A stretch of 53,814 bases of DNA from Chloromonas sp. AAM2 (taxonomy: Eukaryota; Chlorophyta; Chlorophyceae; Chlamydomonadales; Chlamydomonadaceae). Within the stretch, counting starts at the first letter, position 1. Every line of letters starts with the position of its first letter. The stretch covers positions 1,924 to 55,737 of the forward strand of contig QAXH01004422.1 of assembly GCA_004335635.1 (NCBI GenBank), in the 5' to 3' direction. The notes beneath the pieces are model-generated. The model was not told the DNA's origin. It saw nothing but the letters and a program-made list of their open reading frames with translations, and did no database searches. The position numbers and the translations under genes are program-made. Positions 1 through 11,382 of this stretch are shown here, piece after piece.

Positions 1-298
1 AAGAATGTCACAGCGGTGTTGGCTGTGACAAGGCCTTTGCCGAGGCCAGGGCAAGGTTCGTTCGGAGCTAGGCCTTGGCTCGCGCCAAGGCGTCGAACCT
101 AGTGCCGGTTTAAAGCATCCAAAGCAAACATTGTGCCTTGGTGTTGTTTGCTTTGGATGCTTCAAACCGGCACTAGGTGCGGAGCACTCGCGTTCGACGC
201 CTTGGCGCGAGCCAACCTACTGGTGCCCTAGCTCCGAACGAACCTTGCCCTGGCCTCGGCAAAGGCCTTGTCACAGCCAACACCGCTGTGACATTCTT
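1..298. repeat. Large foldback (inverted repeat), arms about 130-150 bp
   Basis: Bases 1-129 reappear as the reverse complement of roughly 144-298, leaving a loop of about a dozen bases. The match is nearly perfect apart from two short insertions in the right arm, near 186-198 and 217-228. Because the left arm begins at base 1, the structure may continue outside the window. Transcribed RNA would form a very long hairpin. It could be a foldback transposon, a palindromic insertion or a small-RNA precursor; nothing seen decides between these. Confidence 0.85.
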
Positions 299-2228
299 CG
301 TCCACGCCGAGGCTGCATACCGCCAGGCCGGTGAGTTTCTGCTGGTTTTGGAGGAAGCGATGGTCTTTCGGTTCGCGAAACGGCGCATCTCTGCACCGTC
401 CCAATCGCACACGTAGAGGATGCAGGCTCAGCAGATAAACAATACCAGGGTGTGCAAGCAGACATTTGATAATACTTGACCTCCATGTGCATGTGATTGC
501 GTGTCTGTGTGTGTTTGTGTGGAGGGCAGCTGGGTTTTGTCATGGGCCCAGAACGCAACAATCAAAATTCTTGGGGCAAAACACATCAATGCTGTTGGCC
601 AGTTCCTCGTTACTTTGTTCAGGGCTGCCGAAGCCTGGCAAACGGAATCAGACCTGCATTTTGGAACTGCACGGCTCTAGCAGTGTATTGTGCCCTGCAC
701 GTGCTTGTGTTCTCGTTAAGCTTGTCTCTTACCAGCACGGGCGGGTTGGCACTAATTGTCTGCTGCCACACCCAAACGCTTACAGGACATTTTTCCAAGT
801 GCACAAGTAGCAGTGTGATTGACAGAGGGCGGAAGGGTGCTCATTGTGACCGTTGGGGCATGGAATGTCGCCACAGACCAAACAGGGAGGGTGGTACATG
901 CATGGCTCACGCGATGTGGTGATATGTGTAACAGGACTAGTGTGTTACCTGTCTGTTACAGCTATGTTTAACTAGCACGCCTGTCATATCTGTCGTACTT
1001 CAATAGTTTGAACTTGACAAGCTGTTATCATGGCACAGCACGCGTACTCATGACTTCCTCACAAGACTCTGCACGACATTCACTTTCTCACAACATCACT
1101 ATCACAACATCGCTATTCACAAATCGCTTCCACTGCCTGTCGTGTTCGCTTATGCATACTTGCTTGCTTGCCTTCATACTTGCCGTTATCTCTGTCTCCA
1201 CAAGATCCATTGCTGTTAGATGAGAGCGCCCTTTCAGTGCCAACTGTGAAGTAGAGACGCTCACATGCATTACCTTTTTAGCCACTGGTATTTAACCCAG
1301 GGCAAGACACTAGTACATTCCTCTTCTTATCTTCAAGCCACAAATTGCCACTCGGTCGAGTGAAGCAAGGCTCTTGACATCCTGTAAGAAGTTGCCGTCT
1401 GATCATCTGACTACCTTTCTGCGTGCGAAGAGTGACTCACCAGACGTACAGCCACAGCTATTCCGCTAGGCTATCTCTGCAGTCTAAGCTTTCCTTTCAG
1501 GTCAGCTTTACGATCATACTGTTAGCTTTGTTGTCGAAGCCAGCCATTACGACAGGTCAGCTTTTACAATACGGCTACTGTATCAATATGCACAGGCGGT
1601 GCTTGGCTGAGGTTTGGGGGTGATTACAGATGAAGCTTTACCGTCTGTGAAAGCATTGGAAACGGTTCGTGCAGTGCACATTTGATTGTTGACGGTTAGT
1701 CCCACGTGTGGTCACAGTCGGGTTCAACAGCAGCTTGCGGTCGTTGCCATGAAAAATACTTTAGTGAATGCAGAGGTACACCTCACAATGAAGGGAACGC
1801 AACTGCCTGGCCAGGTTATCACACTTTTCGCTTATGGATGATACCAGCAGCCCATCGTTGCAAAATGAAATGTTTGTCTCGTATGTTGCCAGGTTTCTGC
1901 GCACCTGTTTGAAGCACCTGTTGCTGCAGCAACAAGATCCAGTAGCAGCCCATTCAGAGCCAGGGCCCGAGTGACAAGGAAGGGAAGGGGGAAGGGTATG
2001 CCCATGGTGTAACAAGCAAGTGCCTGCGTGTGCTCATGCCACTAATGCCATGAAGTGGATACTCAAGTACAGACTACAAACCCAGATAACCAGAAACCCT
2101 GGAAGCCACAGGTTGCACACAGGTGGTTGCACACAGCAGTCAGGACCACGGGGAAGTGCAAGGGCATGCAGGATGGTTGGCATGTCATGCCTAATGTCCA
2201 ATGATGCTGAAGCTTGATTGACGTACTC
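299..2228. other. No supported gene
   Basis: This stretch contains only short open frames on both strands with no recognisable domain and no convincing chain of exons in one phase. A plus-strand frame around 280-410 has mild coding character (an Ala/Glu-rich stretch running on from the foldback), but I could not attach it to any gene model. Confidence 0.5.
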
Positions 2229-2560
2229 ATCCGTACACCGATCTAATACCCGGGTACGATTCGCCGGTGACGATAGGTCTTCCTGGCAACGATTTCGTAG
2301 TCCGATACATAGCTGAAGATTCATCCTTGGCAACAATTTATAATCATCCGGACGCAATCTACAATTTTGGAAAAGATTCACAATCTTGGCTATGATCCTG
2401 ACACCTCGGCAACGATTTATAATCATCCGGACGCAATCTACAGTCTAGGCAAAGATTCACAATCTTGGCTATGATTCTGACACCTCGGCAACGATTTATA
2501 ATCCTGGCTACGATTCACAATCCTGGCTACGATTCACAATCTCGGCAACGATTATAAATC
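2229..2560. repeat. Degenerate tandem repeats, about 79-bp unit built of about 20-bp subunits
   Basis: The block repeats the words ggcaacgattta, ggctacgattcacaatc and atcatccggacgcaatcta. Two copies of a unit of about 79 bp run from 2329 to about 2485 and differ at a handful of positions. They are followed by shorter copies of a 19-20 bp submotif up to about 2550. It looks like a decaying minisatellite. No gene overlaps it. Confidence 0.75.
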
Positions 2561-2792
2561 TTTTCTGTCCTAGTGTCATTATGCTACACTTATATACCTA
2601 TCGAACCTTATCCACGTAACCCTTCTCAGCCATCTTTGCCACAAAGTCTTTGGAAGATATGTGTGCTGCACGAGCATCCCTGCCTTTCATCCATCTGATA
2701 TAAGCATTACGAACATCCTTGCTTCCCTCCCTGAACTCAGCGCCTGGGAATTCAGCAAGGTATCTGTATCTGTAACCTCAGGTTGCTCGCGC

Positions 2793-3820
2793 AAGCTGTA
2801 TTGCACTTGTCCAGCCTCGTTGGTATCCCATCAGCCAATCAATGAATTCAGGAGCAACAGCACAAGTCCTTTCTGTGTCTGGTGTGTCCTTTTCATACCG
2901 CACTTGTGTCGGTAAGTCGTACGCTGTGCGTCTTGTCAAGCCTTGTGATGAACTTGTCAACCCAGCACGCGGTGTGGCCCAGTAATTGACTGCGATGCGG
3001 CCTTGCAAAGGCTTTAGGGAGTTGCGTGGTTTGTAACCTGCTGGTAGCTTGTACTTCCGGGGATCAAGAATGAGTGGAAGTGGATGCCTGAAATTTGGGG
3101 GCATGGGTGTGGGAAGCTTGTACAAGTGCTGACCCACCGCAACACCGCATGCAGGCCATCTTTCAAGCGGTCCCATGTTCAATCTGTCAGAGCGAGACAA
3201 CTTTCTGGAAACCATGCATGTCAGCAAGTGCAAAGCGGGCTTGATCTGGAACTACCGCATTGCCAAGCAGCGATGCACGTTTCAATGCACCTCCAAGCAC
3301 CGAATAGTACGGCGCTGGGGGCATCTGCTCCAATGCTTGCACACAGCCGCGCGCAAGGGCGCGGGGTCTGGTAGCGAACCCCGATAAGCTACACAAAACC
3401 ATCGCTTGCGGATCTGTGGCGAACCGACATCATGAGCACAGACAACACACCATGCCACATCAAACTTTCTCTTTCTAGTGAGCTCATTCTGTCAGTCGCA
3501 GAATTTCTGACCAGTGCACTCTCCTCATTTTTGAAGCCTTCCCGCTTGCCTACAAGACTAAATCCAACGCACGGAAAACCAGCTACGATTGCTTCAGGTT
3601 TTGGCCGAACATGAGTAGCCAGCCGGCTGTTACTTCTCTAACATCAGTCTGACTGCTGCCACTGGCAAATCCCCACACCCCATGCGATCGTGCAGTACTT
3701 CAATCGCTGCAGGATCTATGTCACAGTAAAGTAATGGCTGAATTACCCCAAAAAGCGCCAGGGTAAGCCCGGAGAAAAGATCAAGAGCGCCAATACCGGA
3801 GAATAGACTGTTCCAGCGCC
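2793..3820 (-). pseudogene. C5 cytosine DNA methyltransferase relic
   Basis: Reading 5' to 3' on the minus strand, the landmarks of a C5 cytosine DNA methyltransferase appear in order but in different frames. Motif I is LFSGIGALDL at 3785-3811 with an LYCDIDPAA block after it. Motif IV, with the catalytic cysteine, is GFPCVGFS at about 3557-3590. Motif VIII is GSPQIRKRWF at about 3375-3426. Motif X is LLGNAVVP at about 3250-3274. A C-terminal tail carries NYWATPRAG and PEFIDWLMGYQRGWT at 2808-2990. At least three frame changes and several stops separate these blocks. The stretch between motifs IV and VIII is too short, and I see no motif VI (ENV), so an internal deletion is likely. The tail resembles phage-type and virus-type enzymes. 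An open frame continues upstream to 4226 without recognisable content. I read it as a dead copy of a mobile or transferred methyltransferase gene; introns could explain some frame changes, but I found no good splice sites. Confidence 0.7.
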
Positions 3821-4545
3821 AGAGGGCCAGCAGGCTGTAGCAAGGAGAGGCAGGGGTGCCCCATTCTCGACTTGGAACCGTGTTGCCAGTGATGACATTC
3901 GTACTTTGCACCCTGCTACCAGTGACCTTCTTTGGCTTAACGATTGTCAGGCGCGTAATTCTTGGAGAGATATTGTGTCTAGCTGCAGCACCGTGGGTTG
4001 AACCATGAAAAGCCATGTAATGATGAATGATGATGAGATCAAGAGATCGCAGTGCACGCGTCATGATGATACCAGGAGGTGCTCTTACCTGGAGCCAAGA
4101 AAGAAAGGAGAGCCATTCGTGCTCCTGCCACTGCAAACATTGGTTACCAACGGCATCAGCATGGGCTGCTTGATGGAGGACGCTGCCTGTTTTACCAAAA
4201 TTTGATTGCCAATCTGATCCTGTCACACTATCAAAAAAAAAAAGTTTGCCAGTTCTGGGACAGTTTGTGTGAATTGGTCTGTATTACCGCCACCAGAGGT
4301 ATTTGTGTGCGAGTGTCGACACCTCAGTCTGGAGTTGTACTTCACTTTTGCCACCATGGTCAACCAACATCCGGACCTTTCAGGGTATACAATGGATGGA
4401 CCCACACATGAGAAGGACACACTGAGAACCAAATCTTTCAGGACAGGTCGGGCCACACTACCATTGGCTTCAGTGCAGAACATAGGAACTGTCCCAGAAT
4501 CGGACATCGCCTCGCCCTCGCCCATCGTAGGGGGCATTTGAAGGC

Positions 4546-5530
4546 ATGCCACAAGACGCACAGGGCACCCCTGGCTGCTCATGTACATGCAAGTCCCATG
4601 TTGGGACAAAAGCAACTACGTCAACAGTCACTGCATCTACGTTTGACAGTGCTTTCCGGGTGCAGCATGCCCCTCCGAACGCCTTCCGAGACCGTGTTCA
4701 CGACTTCCGCGTCGTTGGCTACCGAGCATCTGCTGTGCCTAAGGACATGGAATTTGTAGTATGCTTTGAAGGATGCAACAAGGGTGACGGTGTCCGAGTT
4801 GAGCATGTCCAGGGCCTTACGGGGGTCGTGCTCGCACGCCCTGGTGATGTGCTGGGCCTGATTGCCGGCACAGACTCGTTCGCCCGCCCACACATGCCAC
4901 AACTGACACTTGCTTCAGCTGGGACCTGCGATCTGATACAAATCTGTGCTTGTATCCCAAAGGCCTTGTCGGTACGTTGGATGGTTCCAGAATGACAACA
5001 GTCTGCAGCCTAATCAATGCCCCGTGTGAGGCTAAGACACACAACTGCTGTGCCATCTCCCATCCTCAGCGGGCATTCATGCTTCTGTGCGCATGCCAAG
5101 AGCTGCGGCATGGCGACCTGCTGCGGCTTAGCTACACAACCGGCACCGCTTGTGTCCAGACAATCAGATCGCTGGACACTGTTTGCGGACGTGATGCCAC
5201 ATGCACCACACAGAAGACAATGTGTCTGTACACGGCGCCTTCTCCATGAATACAAATGCGGTGAGGGACAGGAGCTTCCTTGATGCGGCTCGGAAACAGG
5301 AGCTTCCTGTCACTGCCCTGGCCTGGGCCAACGCTCCATTAAGACTAGTATACGCAGTCACAGAAGGTGAGGACGATGCCAGCGAGCGCGTTGTGCCCAG
5401 CCTCTTCTATGAGCCAGCTGCAGGGATTTTGCATGAGAGTCTAGGCCTGCACGGCAAATCCGCTTTCACACCCTCACGTGGTGACAAATCACCATACACC
5501 ACTCATGTCCATTGGCGCAAACCTGATTAG
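4546..5530 (+). pseudogene. Frameshifted ORF relic, weakly SET-domain-like
   Basis: Three overlapping plus-strand frames (4546-4992, about 4950-5249, 5201-5530) read as one protein if two frame changes are allowed. The first ends with TGVVLARPGDVLGLIAGT. The second carries CSLINAPCEAKTHNC and then ELRHGDLLRLSY, which is reminiscent of the asparagine-cysteine motif and the final tyrosine motif of SET lysine methyltransferases. The third (NTNAVRDRSFLDAARK...) has good codon character but no recognised domain. The resemblance is weak and made by eye; the protein may belong to another family. It lies head-to-head with the methyltransferase relic, so both may be pieces of one decayed insertion. 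Confidence 0.3.
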
Positions 5531-5845
5531 ACCCAAAAAGGGGCATGAATATATGCGTTAATGCCCAACACAGAAGATTACAATTGCCACCACCAGTTTA
5601 TTGCTCACACCAGTATTCCACCCATCAGCTGACAACAACTCTCAAGGCTCTCATGTCGTCATTGCTCATGGCTGCCATTCACAGCAGCTCGGCGAGCGTT
5701 TTGCGTTATCCCATGACAGGTCGGTGAGCGTTTCGCGGCTACAAAACGGGTGTGACCTATATGAGGCGGCATGCATCTAGTGCCCAATGAAGCACTGCGG
5801 CGTAGAGGGCTTGGCTGCGTTTCTCAGGAGCCATTCACAGCAGCA
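5531..5845. other. No supported gene
   Basis: Spacer between the frameshifted relic and the stop codon of the next minus-strand gene. I see no coding signal or clear regulatory element. It includes a short local echo of tgagcgttttgcg / tgagcgtttcgcg near 5692-5734. Confidence 0.4.
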
Positions 5846-6946
5846 TCACTCCTGATGCACGTGATGCCCATGCCTTTGGCTTGTACGTGCCAGCTCAATC
5901 GCGTTTGGATCTTCAACGCTCTCACTGACTTGGTCAAGGGGATGCGCGGGCTTGAGCACCTGTGCGATGGGCAACGCAACACTGGCGTGTACAAACATGG
6001 CGCTTTCTTTGTAATCCTGACTGTGGTTCCGATCAGCTCCTGCTGATGCTCTTGTGATGCATGCCCGTCCTGTCATCTCCTGTCCTGTCCTGTTTTGTCC
6101 TTTGGTTTGTTCCCATGCCCTGTTCTAAGAACACAGTAGCTGTGAGGATACGGCTTACTTGCATGAGATGAGTAATCAGTTCACCGTATGGGTACAGGCC
6201 ACGCACCTGTGGCAATCCAACCTCCTGGCCCCACAACCACACGAGCTGACGCTTTGCCCACTCAGCGCCAACGTCCATAACGCCCAACATAATAGTCAGG
6301 CCTAAGAAAACGACGGAGTGGATCTGCAGATATGTAGTGCAACAGCATCTGTCACTTGCAGCAACGTGACTGCAGGTGGTGTGCAAAAGGATTTGTCTTG
6401 CAGGACGCGTGTCATGCTGCACTGAAAGCAAACTGACATTGCATGCACAACATCTATCCAGTTGCTTTCCGCTGCGTTCCGAATGAGTCAGCGCATTTGC
6501 AAGTCTGGCATCTAGGCATGCACATCTGACAGCTTCTTACCTTTTGAAAGAGTGCACCTGGGTCCAGCATCTCTCGACAGCCCACCCACAACCCGCTTCC
6601 GGGTGGGGCATGTGAAGACTGCAACCGACAGTCAAACCACGCATTCTCTATCTATTGATCTACCTAACAGCACGCACCAGGGACGAACCAGGACGCGCCC
6701 GGTGCGTCAGAACATGCCACCTGGGTGCGACTGGCTTCCGTGCTTCAACCTCCAACCCAATCAAACCTGCGCATTCATCTGCCGGTGCTCGGGTTGCAGG
6801 CAGCTCATGTACTCGTCAAAATTGCCGTGCGCGTCTTGGAGTGTGTCACAAGAGCAGCCCGCCTCTGATGCTGGTGCCGGTGATCTGTCCTGTGTTTCTG
6901 CCTGCAGACGGCTTAAGTTGCTGCTTTCGACGTTCAGCGTTCTCAT
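5846..6946 (-). CDS. Unknown 171-aa protein with one membrane segment
   Basis: The model has three exons, 6946..6767, 6323..6159 and 6016..5846, all joined in phase 0 (516 nt including stop). The first ATG at 6946 opens the only frame that runs into the first donor. Residues 1-60 form a polar region with a Cys-containing CSCDT motif and an acidic FDEY stretch. Residues 61-82 (IHSVVFLGLTIMLGVMDVGA onward) are a likely membrane helix, followed by Trp-rich amphipathic sequence (KRQLVWLWGQEVGLPQVRG). The last exon is hydrophilic and ends HGHHVHQE. I do not recognise the family. The exon chain has consistent phase and ctgcag-type acceptors, so a real gene is likely. A longer open frame on the opposite strand overlaps exon 1, but it lacks coding character. 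Confidence 0.6.
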
Positions 6947-8523
6947 GTTGCGATGTATTGATTGCAGAATGGGATTTCCGCGAGATGGAATGAGGTCGCA
7001 AACGACGGTGAGTCACGACCTAGGAGAGCACGGCAGTTTCAGTCACACAAGTCACATACCCACACTCAACGTGGCATGCTGCACCTTGACGAGCGATGAC
7101 ACAGCAGTCAAGGCGGTACAAGCTCATTCTGATGCTCAGGGGCGCGCCAGTCTCCCATCCCAACCGAACCTCACTTGGCATGAAGCTGGAAAACTACCTC
7201 AGATACCATGCCACATCACGTGCCAGCTTTGCACCTCACTACACCCTAGCCCTTGCGTCGTTGTGACCTAAGCCCACCGCACGCTGTGTTACCAGATTCA
7301 GGCTGTGTAGCCAGAGTAGCACAGTACAAGGCACAGGTGTATCTTGCAGCTTTTGGTCATTGAACAGTTCGGTGTCTACGGTATCAATACTTCCCTGGCT
7401 TGTCATATTCTGTTATTATTCAAAAAAAGCAGTTGTCAAGGTTTACAAGGAGGGAGTGCACACCAGGCAGCACGTCCAACGCAAACATCAACTACTTGCG
7501 CAAATTGCAAAAATTTCTCCTAATAAAGGGAAATCTGACCGTGTCAGCAAGGGGTGGTGAGGCCCTTGTGGCCATCACCCCACAGGTCCCTAGCCGGGCC
7601 TTCTGAGCGTTGTGACCTATTGCGTCTGGCTGTGCTTCCCCATTGAGGCTCATGTTGGTTTGGAAATTCGGTTGGGCGAGGGGAGGCTTCAGTTGTATTA
7701 TCATGTCAGGGGCATCTCAATGTGTCTCATTTTGGCATGGCAAGACACAACTGTCCTTCTGGAGATATTGTTCCGACTGGTATTAACCCCACTTTACATG
7801 GGCTTTATGATTGTCTTTGGCACAACGGCCCGTGTAACAGAGGATGGCGACATACTTTGCCCAGTCTGAGTGGAACTAGGTTACACTTGAACTAGGTTAC
7901 ATGTTTACCTAGCACTTGACATGTGTAGTGCGGTTCCAGTGCCGTCCCTGGAAATTGTTCCAGAACTGACAATCATATTTTTTTGCGCATCCAGAGGTGC
8001 GGATTGAGATCTGGTCGGCGAGTTGTGGGACCATGAGCAGAGGGACGATCATGATTTCCTTGTGTGACACACGTCTTACGTCTCTATGTTTCAGTTTCGT
8101 TTGCCTGAGAAGTAATGATTGGTTGGTCAATTGGAGAAAGTTAGGGTTTTGGGACCTGCTCCCGGTCTGTCAATACCCTTGATTCAGTGCGAAGTCGCTC
8201 ATGCATATTTGTTGTTGGGTGTGAATTGTGGACATGGCAGTTGACAGGTTTGCATCGTTACACTGAGCGATCTTTGTCAGGCCTACAAGACCGCGCCACC
8301 CCCGTGCCCCATCTGTGACACATTCGATTGGCCAGCCACAGCGATTGGCCAACCTTTATTACTTCTGGCAAGAAATACGTAGACAAGAGCGAAAAGAGCT
8401 GCTTGATGGATTTGAAGACGATTGAAACTGAAGGACACAGACGAAACGGGTAGGGTCTTCAACTTGCAAGGAAAGTTGCACGGTGTTCGTGAGCACCAGC
8501 TGCATGGACGATTGAAATCAGGC
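6947..8523. other. Intergenic region with a repeat copy
   Basis: Divergent space between the 171-aa membrane protein gene (minus) and the J-protein gene (plus). It holds one copy of a dispersed repeat (7438-7605). No exon chain with consistent phase was found. Promoters of both genes should lie here, but no TATA-like element can be assigned with confidence. Confidence 0.5.
7438..7605 (+). repeat. Dispersed repeat family B, copy 1
   Basis: The segment starts at ttacaaggagggagtgcaca and runs to the ggccatcaccccacag region. It matches 16062-16212 over about 150 bp at roughly 85-90 percent by eye and the first 50 bp of 27270-27320. It has no coding potential and no obvious terminal repeats. It could be a SINE or MITE fragment. 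Confidence 0.75.
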
Positions 8524-10783
8524 ATGATGGCGCATAAACTTCCTCGTCGTCCTGTGGTATCGAGCGGGTTTTCCAGGCGAACAACACGACACCCCATCCA
8601 CGTCTGCAGCGCGCACAGGAGAGGTAAGCCAGTCTGCTTTACCTTGCTGGCTTGGAACGCTTGGCTGTGATGCACAATCGGATGCAGTGGCCTACAGCGG
8701 TCAGCCACTGTGCACAGCACCCATTTGCACGGGTGGTCACCCCTCCAAGACGTGCACAGCTGTGTAGCTAGCCCTGCACCCTGTTGCAGCATTGCCATGG
8801 AACTTTCCCAAGTTTCTGGTGTGGTGGACGCTGGTCTGCAGGGGGTTGGGGCTCTGAGCGCAACTACTATGAAGTGCTGGGTGTGCCCAGAACAGCAACA
8901 GAAGGTGAACTCAAGGCTGCGTTCCGGCGCAAAGCTAAAGAGCTACATCCTGACGTCAACAAGGAGGTCAGAGCATGGGGTGCTTCTGCAGCATGGCACA
9001 GTCAGCGTATTCAGGAGGACAGAGTTCTGAGTTGATTGATGATTAGTGCATGGCGTCACTGTTGTGGGGATCACAGGACTAGCAGGGCACCTGCCGGGCG
9101 GATTAGTGATCAGTGCCATGCAAGCATTGCACTCTTTCCTGGAGCCCATGGTGATGCTCGGTTCAGTGATGAAGGCGTTTGTGTATGTGTGCTTCTCCCT
9201 CTTGCACATGCAGCCCGTTGTTCCTTATCCTGCACACAGGAGGGTGCTCACACTGCGTTCATCGAGGCCAGTGAGGCCTATGAGCTCCTGTCAGACCCGC
9301 GCAAGCGCTCAGAGTATGACAGCCTGCACGGCATCAGAAGGGTCAACTTCTTTCAAGACGTGGAGGAGGTGAGAAGTCAAGCCATCTGCATTCCTTTCTC
9401 TTGACTGGATGCACCCTCTCCCTTTCAGGAGCAAGTGCCATTGATTTTAGATGAACGTGTGAGATACAAGCAAGCCTTGTGGTCCAGACACATGCCTACA
9501 GGAGCGCAGCATAGGGTTGTTACACTGGGCTCAAAATCACTGCACGACCTTATCTTGTCTATACACGACCTTTGCCATTCATGTTTTGTTGACCCTTAGG
9601 ATGAGTACGGTGACCGGCCCTCGCCATTTGGTGGCTGGGCTGCCCGTCCGGGTGACTATGAAGATGGCGACGGCATGGATAGCGTGGGTGGGTGGTGGCG
9701 GCGGCAGCAGGAAGGGGGACACCCCACAGGGGAGCGGGAGGGGGGGTTCGGATGGGATAGGTTCGGCGGGGCCCGGAGGGGCCGGGGCCGGCGGCCGGGA
9801 CAAGGGTCGGACGAGGAAGAGGAGGAGGAGGAGGAGGGAGCAGCGCCTAGTGATGATGATCTGAGGGAGGCGCAGAGGGAAGCAGAGAGACTGGAACATC
9901 TTATGAACTTGATGGGCAGGTGAGTGGGCAAAGCACGGCCACACATGAAATGATCACAATTGAGGAGATAGGACAGCTCCCTGCCTAAGATCAAGTAACA
10001 GCGGTAGACGGTACGAGCATACTGACTGTAGAATTTTATAAGGCTGGCACGGCGCCTTGTTCGGTGATGTTTCTATCCATGACCTTGCCTGCTCGTCAAT
10101 CTGTCTGTTCGTCACATTTTATTTCACAGTTCTGCACTGTAATTTCACATGAGGGGAGGGATTCCAGCCCGTCCAACCTACAAGTGAAGGGGATTATGAC
10201 ACACCTTATAGTAATGGTGGTGGCCACCCCTCAAGGTGCTATCCTGACCCCAAACCTCGTTGAACCCATGTCACAACTTCTCATAACATGTTCAGAGATG
10301 GCATGCCGTCATGACAGCTTGGGTCCGGAGGGGTAAAGCCTGTTTGGTTGCTCACTCCTGTTATGGACATGGCTGACTGGCCAAAAGTGACAATGCTACA
10401 GGTTGGGCCCGGACGGTCCATTGCGGCGCTGGCAGCGCGGCGAGATAGACCCCTGGGGCACCAGCACCAGCGACAAGTGGGCAGAGAGGGTCAGGCAACA
10501 ACAGCAGGACCCCTTCGGCAACCGAGGGCGTGGCGTGGGGTTTGATCGGGGAATGCAGGGTGTGGAGTGGGCACCCCCCGGGCGGGGCCGGTGGGGTGGG
10601 GACGGGGATGTAAGGCGACCCCCGGGCTGGATGCCTGATCGCGGGAGTGAGTGGCGGCCGACAAGGCGGCCCGATCCGGGGGACAACGATGACGGGGGCA
10701 GGGGTGGGCGGCCGGGGCGGGAGGGTGGCGGTGCAAGGCGCAGCTGGGGTGATGATGGAGGGTTTAGGGGCAAGCCTTTGTGA
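8524..10783 (+). CDS. J-domain (DnaJ, class C) cochaperone, probably organellar
   Basis: Five exons, 8524..8623, 8842..8966, 9240..9368, 9600..9919 and 10402..10783, give 351 aa (1056 nt with stop) with matching phases 1, 0, 0 and 2. Residues 1-33 are Arg/Ser/Pro-rich without acids, like a mitochondrial or plastid transit peptide. Residues about 41-103 are a full J domain (YYEVLGV, the HPD tripeptide at 69-71, then [16 protein letters not shown]). After it come a Gly/Trp/Arg-rich region, an acidic run of one Asp and eight Glu at 189-197, a short helix, and an Arg/Gly/Asp-rich low-complexity tail. There are no zinc-finger or substrate-binding DnaJ domains, so it is a class C protein that should stimulate an Hsp70 ATPase through HPD. 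The start is the first of two adjacent ATGs at 8524. The compartment is inferred only from composition. Confidence 0.88.
10139..10268 (+). repeat. Dispersed repeat family A, copy in the J-protein intron 4
   Basis: The segment carries the family words gaggggagggattccag, cgtccaacctac and aaacctcgtt. It lies inside the last intron of the J-domain gene. The other copies are at 11061-11118 (minus), 15427-15520, 17491-17533, 27515-27650 (minus), 45400-45560 and 53382-53510, with a short fragment at 17109-17133 (minus). Confidence 0.8.
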
Positions 10784-11382
10784 GCCGTGAGGCTCGCTTT
10801 GTGCACGCAGCGTCTTAGCGTGTTGATTCAAAGAGGCGTGCGGAATGTACTTCAACCGATGACAACAATAGATAGGACTTGGGTTGGACAACGCTTGCGT
10901 TGTGGAGATGTTTGAGTTGTATTCGTACTAGTTACTGACGCTGTCAGAAAGGTCCGCTATTTGATGCCTGTATCTGACCAGCCTTTTCACGCTGCAAAAA
11001 GGTCGTGGTTTGGTTGGCCCTGATGTGCCGATTGGGCTGGCTTGGTGCTAGTTGTTGTTAATGTGTCTCCCTTCACATGTAGGTTGGACGGGTTGGAATC
11101 CCTCCCCTCTTGTGATATGTTTGATCCCTGCGTTGATGGCTGTTTGGTCGTCCCGGCAACCAATGCAAGAAGGAAGATTACAGAACTGGGCACACGATTG
11201 TGCTGGCGTTCGGCTTATCTGGCTTATAGACAAGCATAACGAGAGAAAACACCTTTGTTTAATGCGCTCAGGTCTTGGTACTCTGCAGGCTATGTCGGCA
11301 TGTACAGCTGCGCTACGTCCTGAGGTTCTTCACAACTCATCAATAGGCTATGTGCAGTCAGCGAATTGTTTACTATGTCCGA
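10784..11382. other. Convergent spacer with a repeat fragment
   Basis: Space between the 3' ends of the J-domain gene (plus) and the FAM221 gene (minus). It holds a minus-strand copy of dispersed repeat family A at 11061-11118 and no coding signal. Both 3' untranslated regions must lie here. Confidence 0.5.
11061..11118 (-). repeat. Dispersed repeat family A, short copy
   Basis: The reverse complement of the family A core (cttcacatgtaggttggacg, then ccctcccctcttgtga) is present. Only the first 58 bp or so of the family are kept. Confidence 0.8.

Noticed and set aside
3820..4226. N-terminal extension of the methyltransferase ORF
   Set aside because: The open frame continues upstream of motif I, but its sequence has no methyltransferase content and poor coding character.
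2793..5530. Endogenous large-virus insertion
   Set aside because: Two possible methyltransferase relics are suggestive, but no capsid, polymerase or other viral hallmark gene is present in the window, so I do not claim it.
6552..7271. 239-codon plus-strand ORF
   Set aside because: Longest open frame in its region, but low coding character and no domain. It overlaps the better-supported first exon (6946..6767) of the minus-strand gene.
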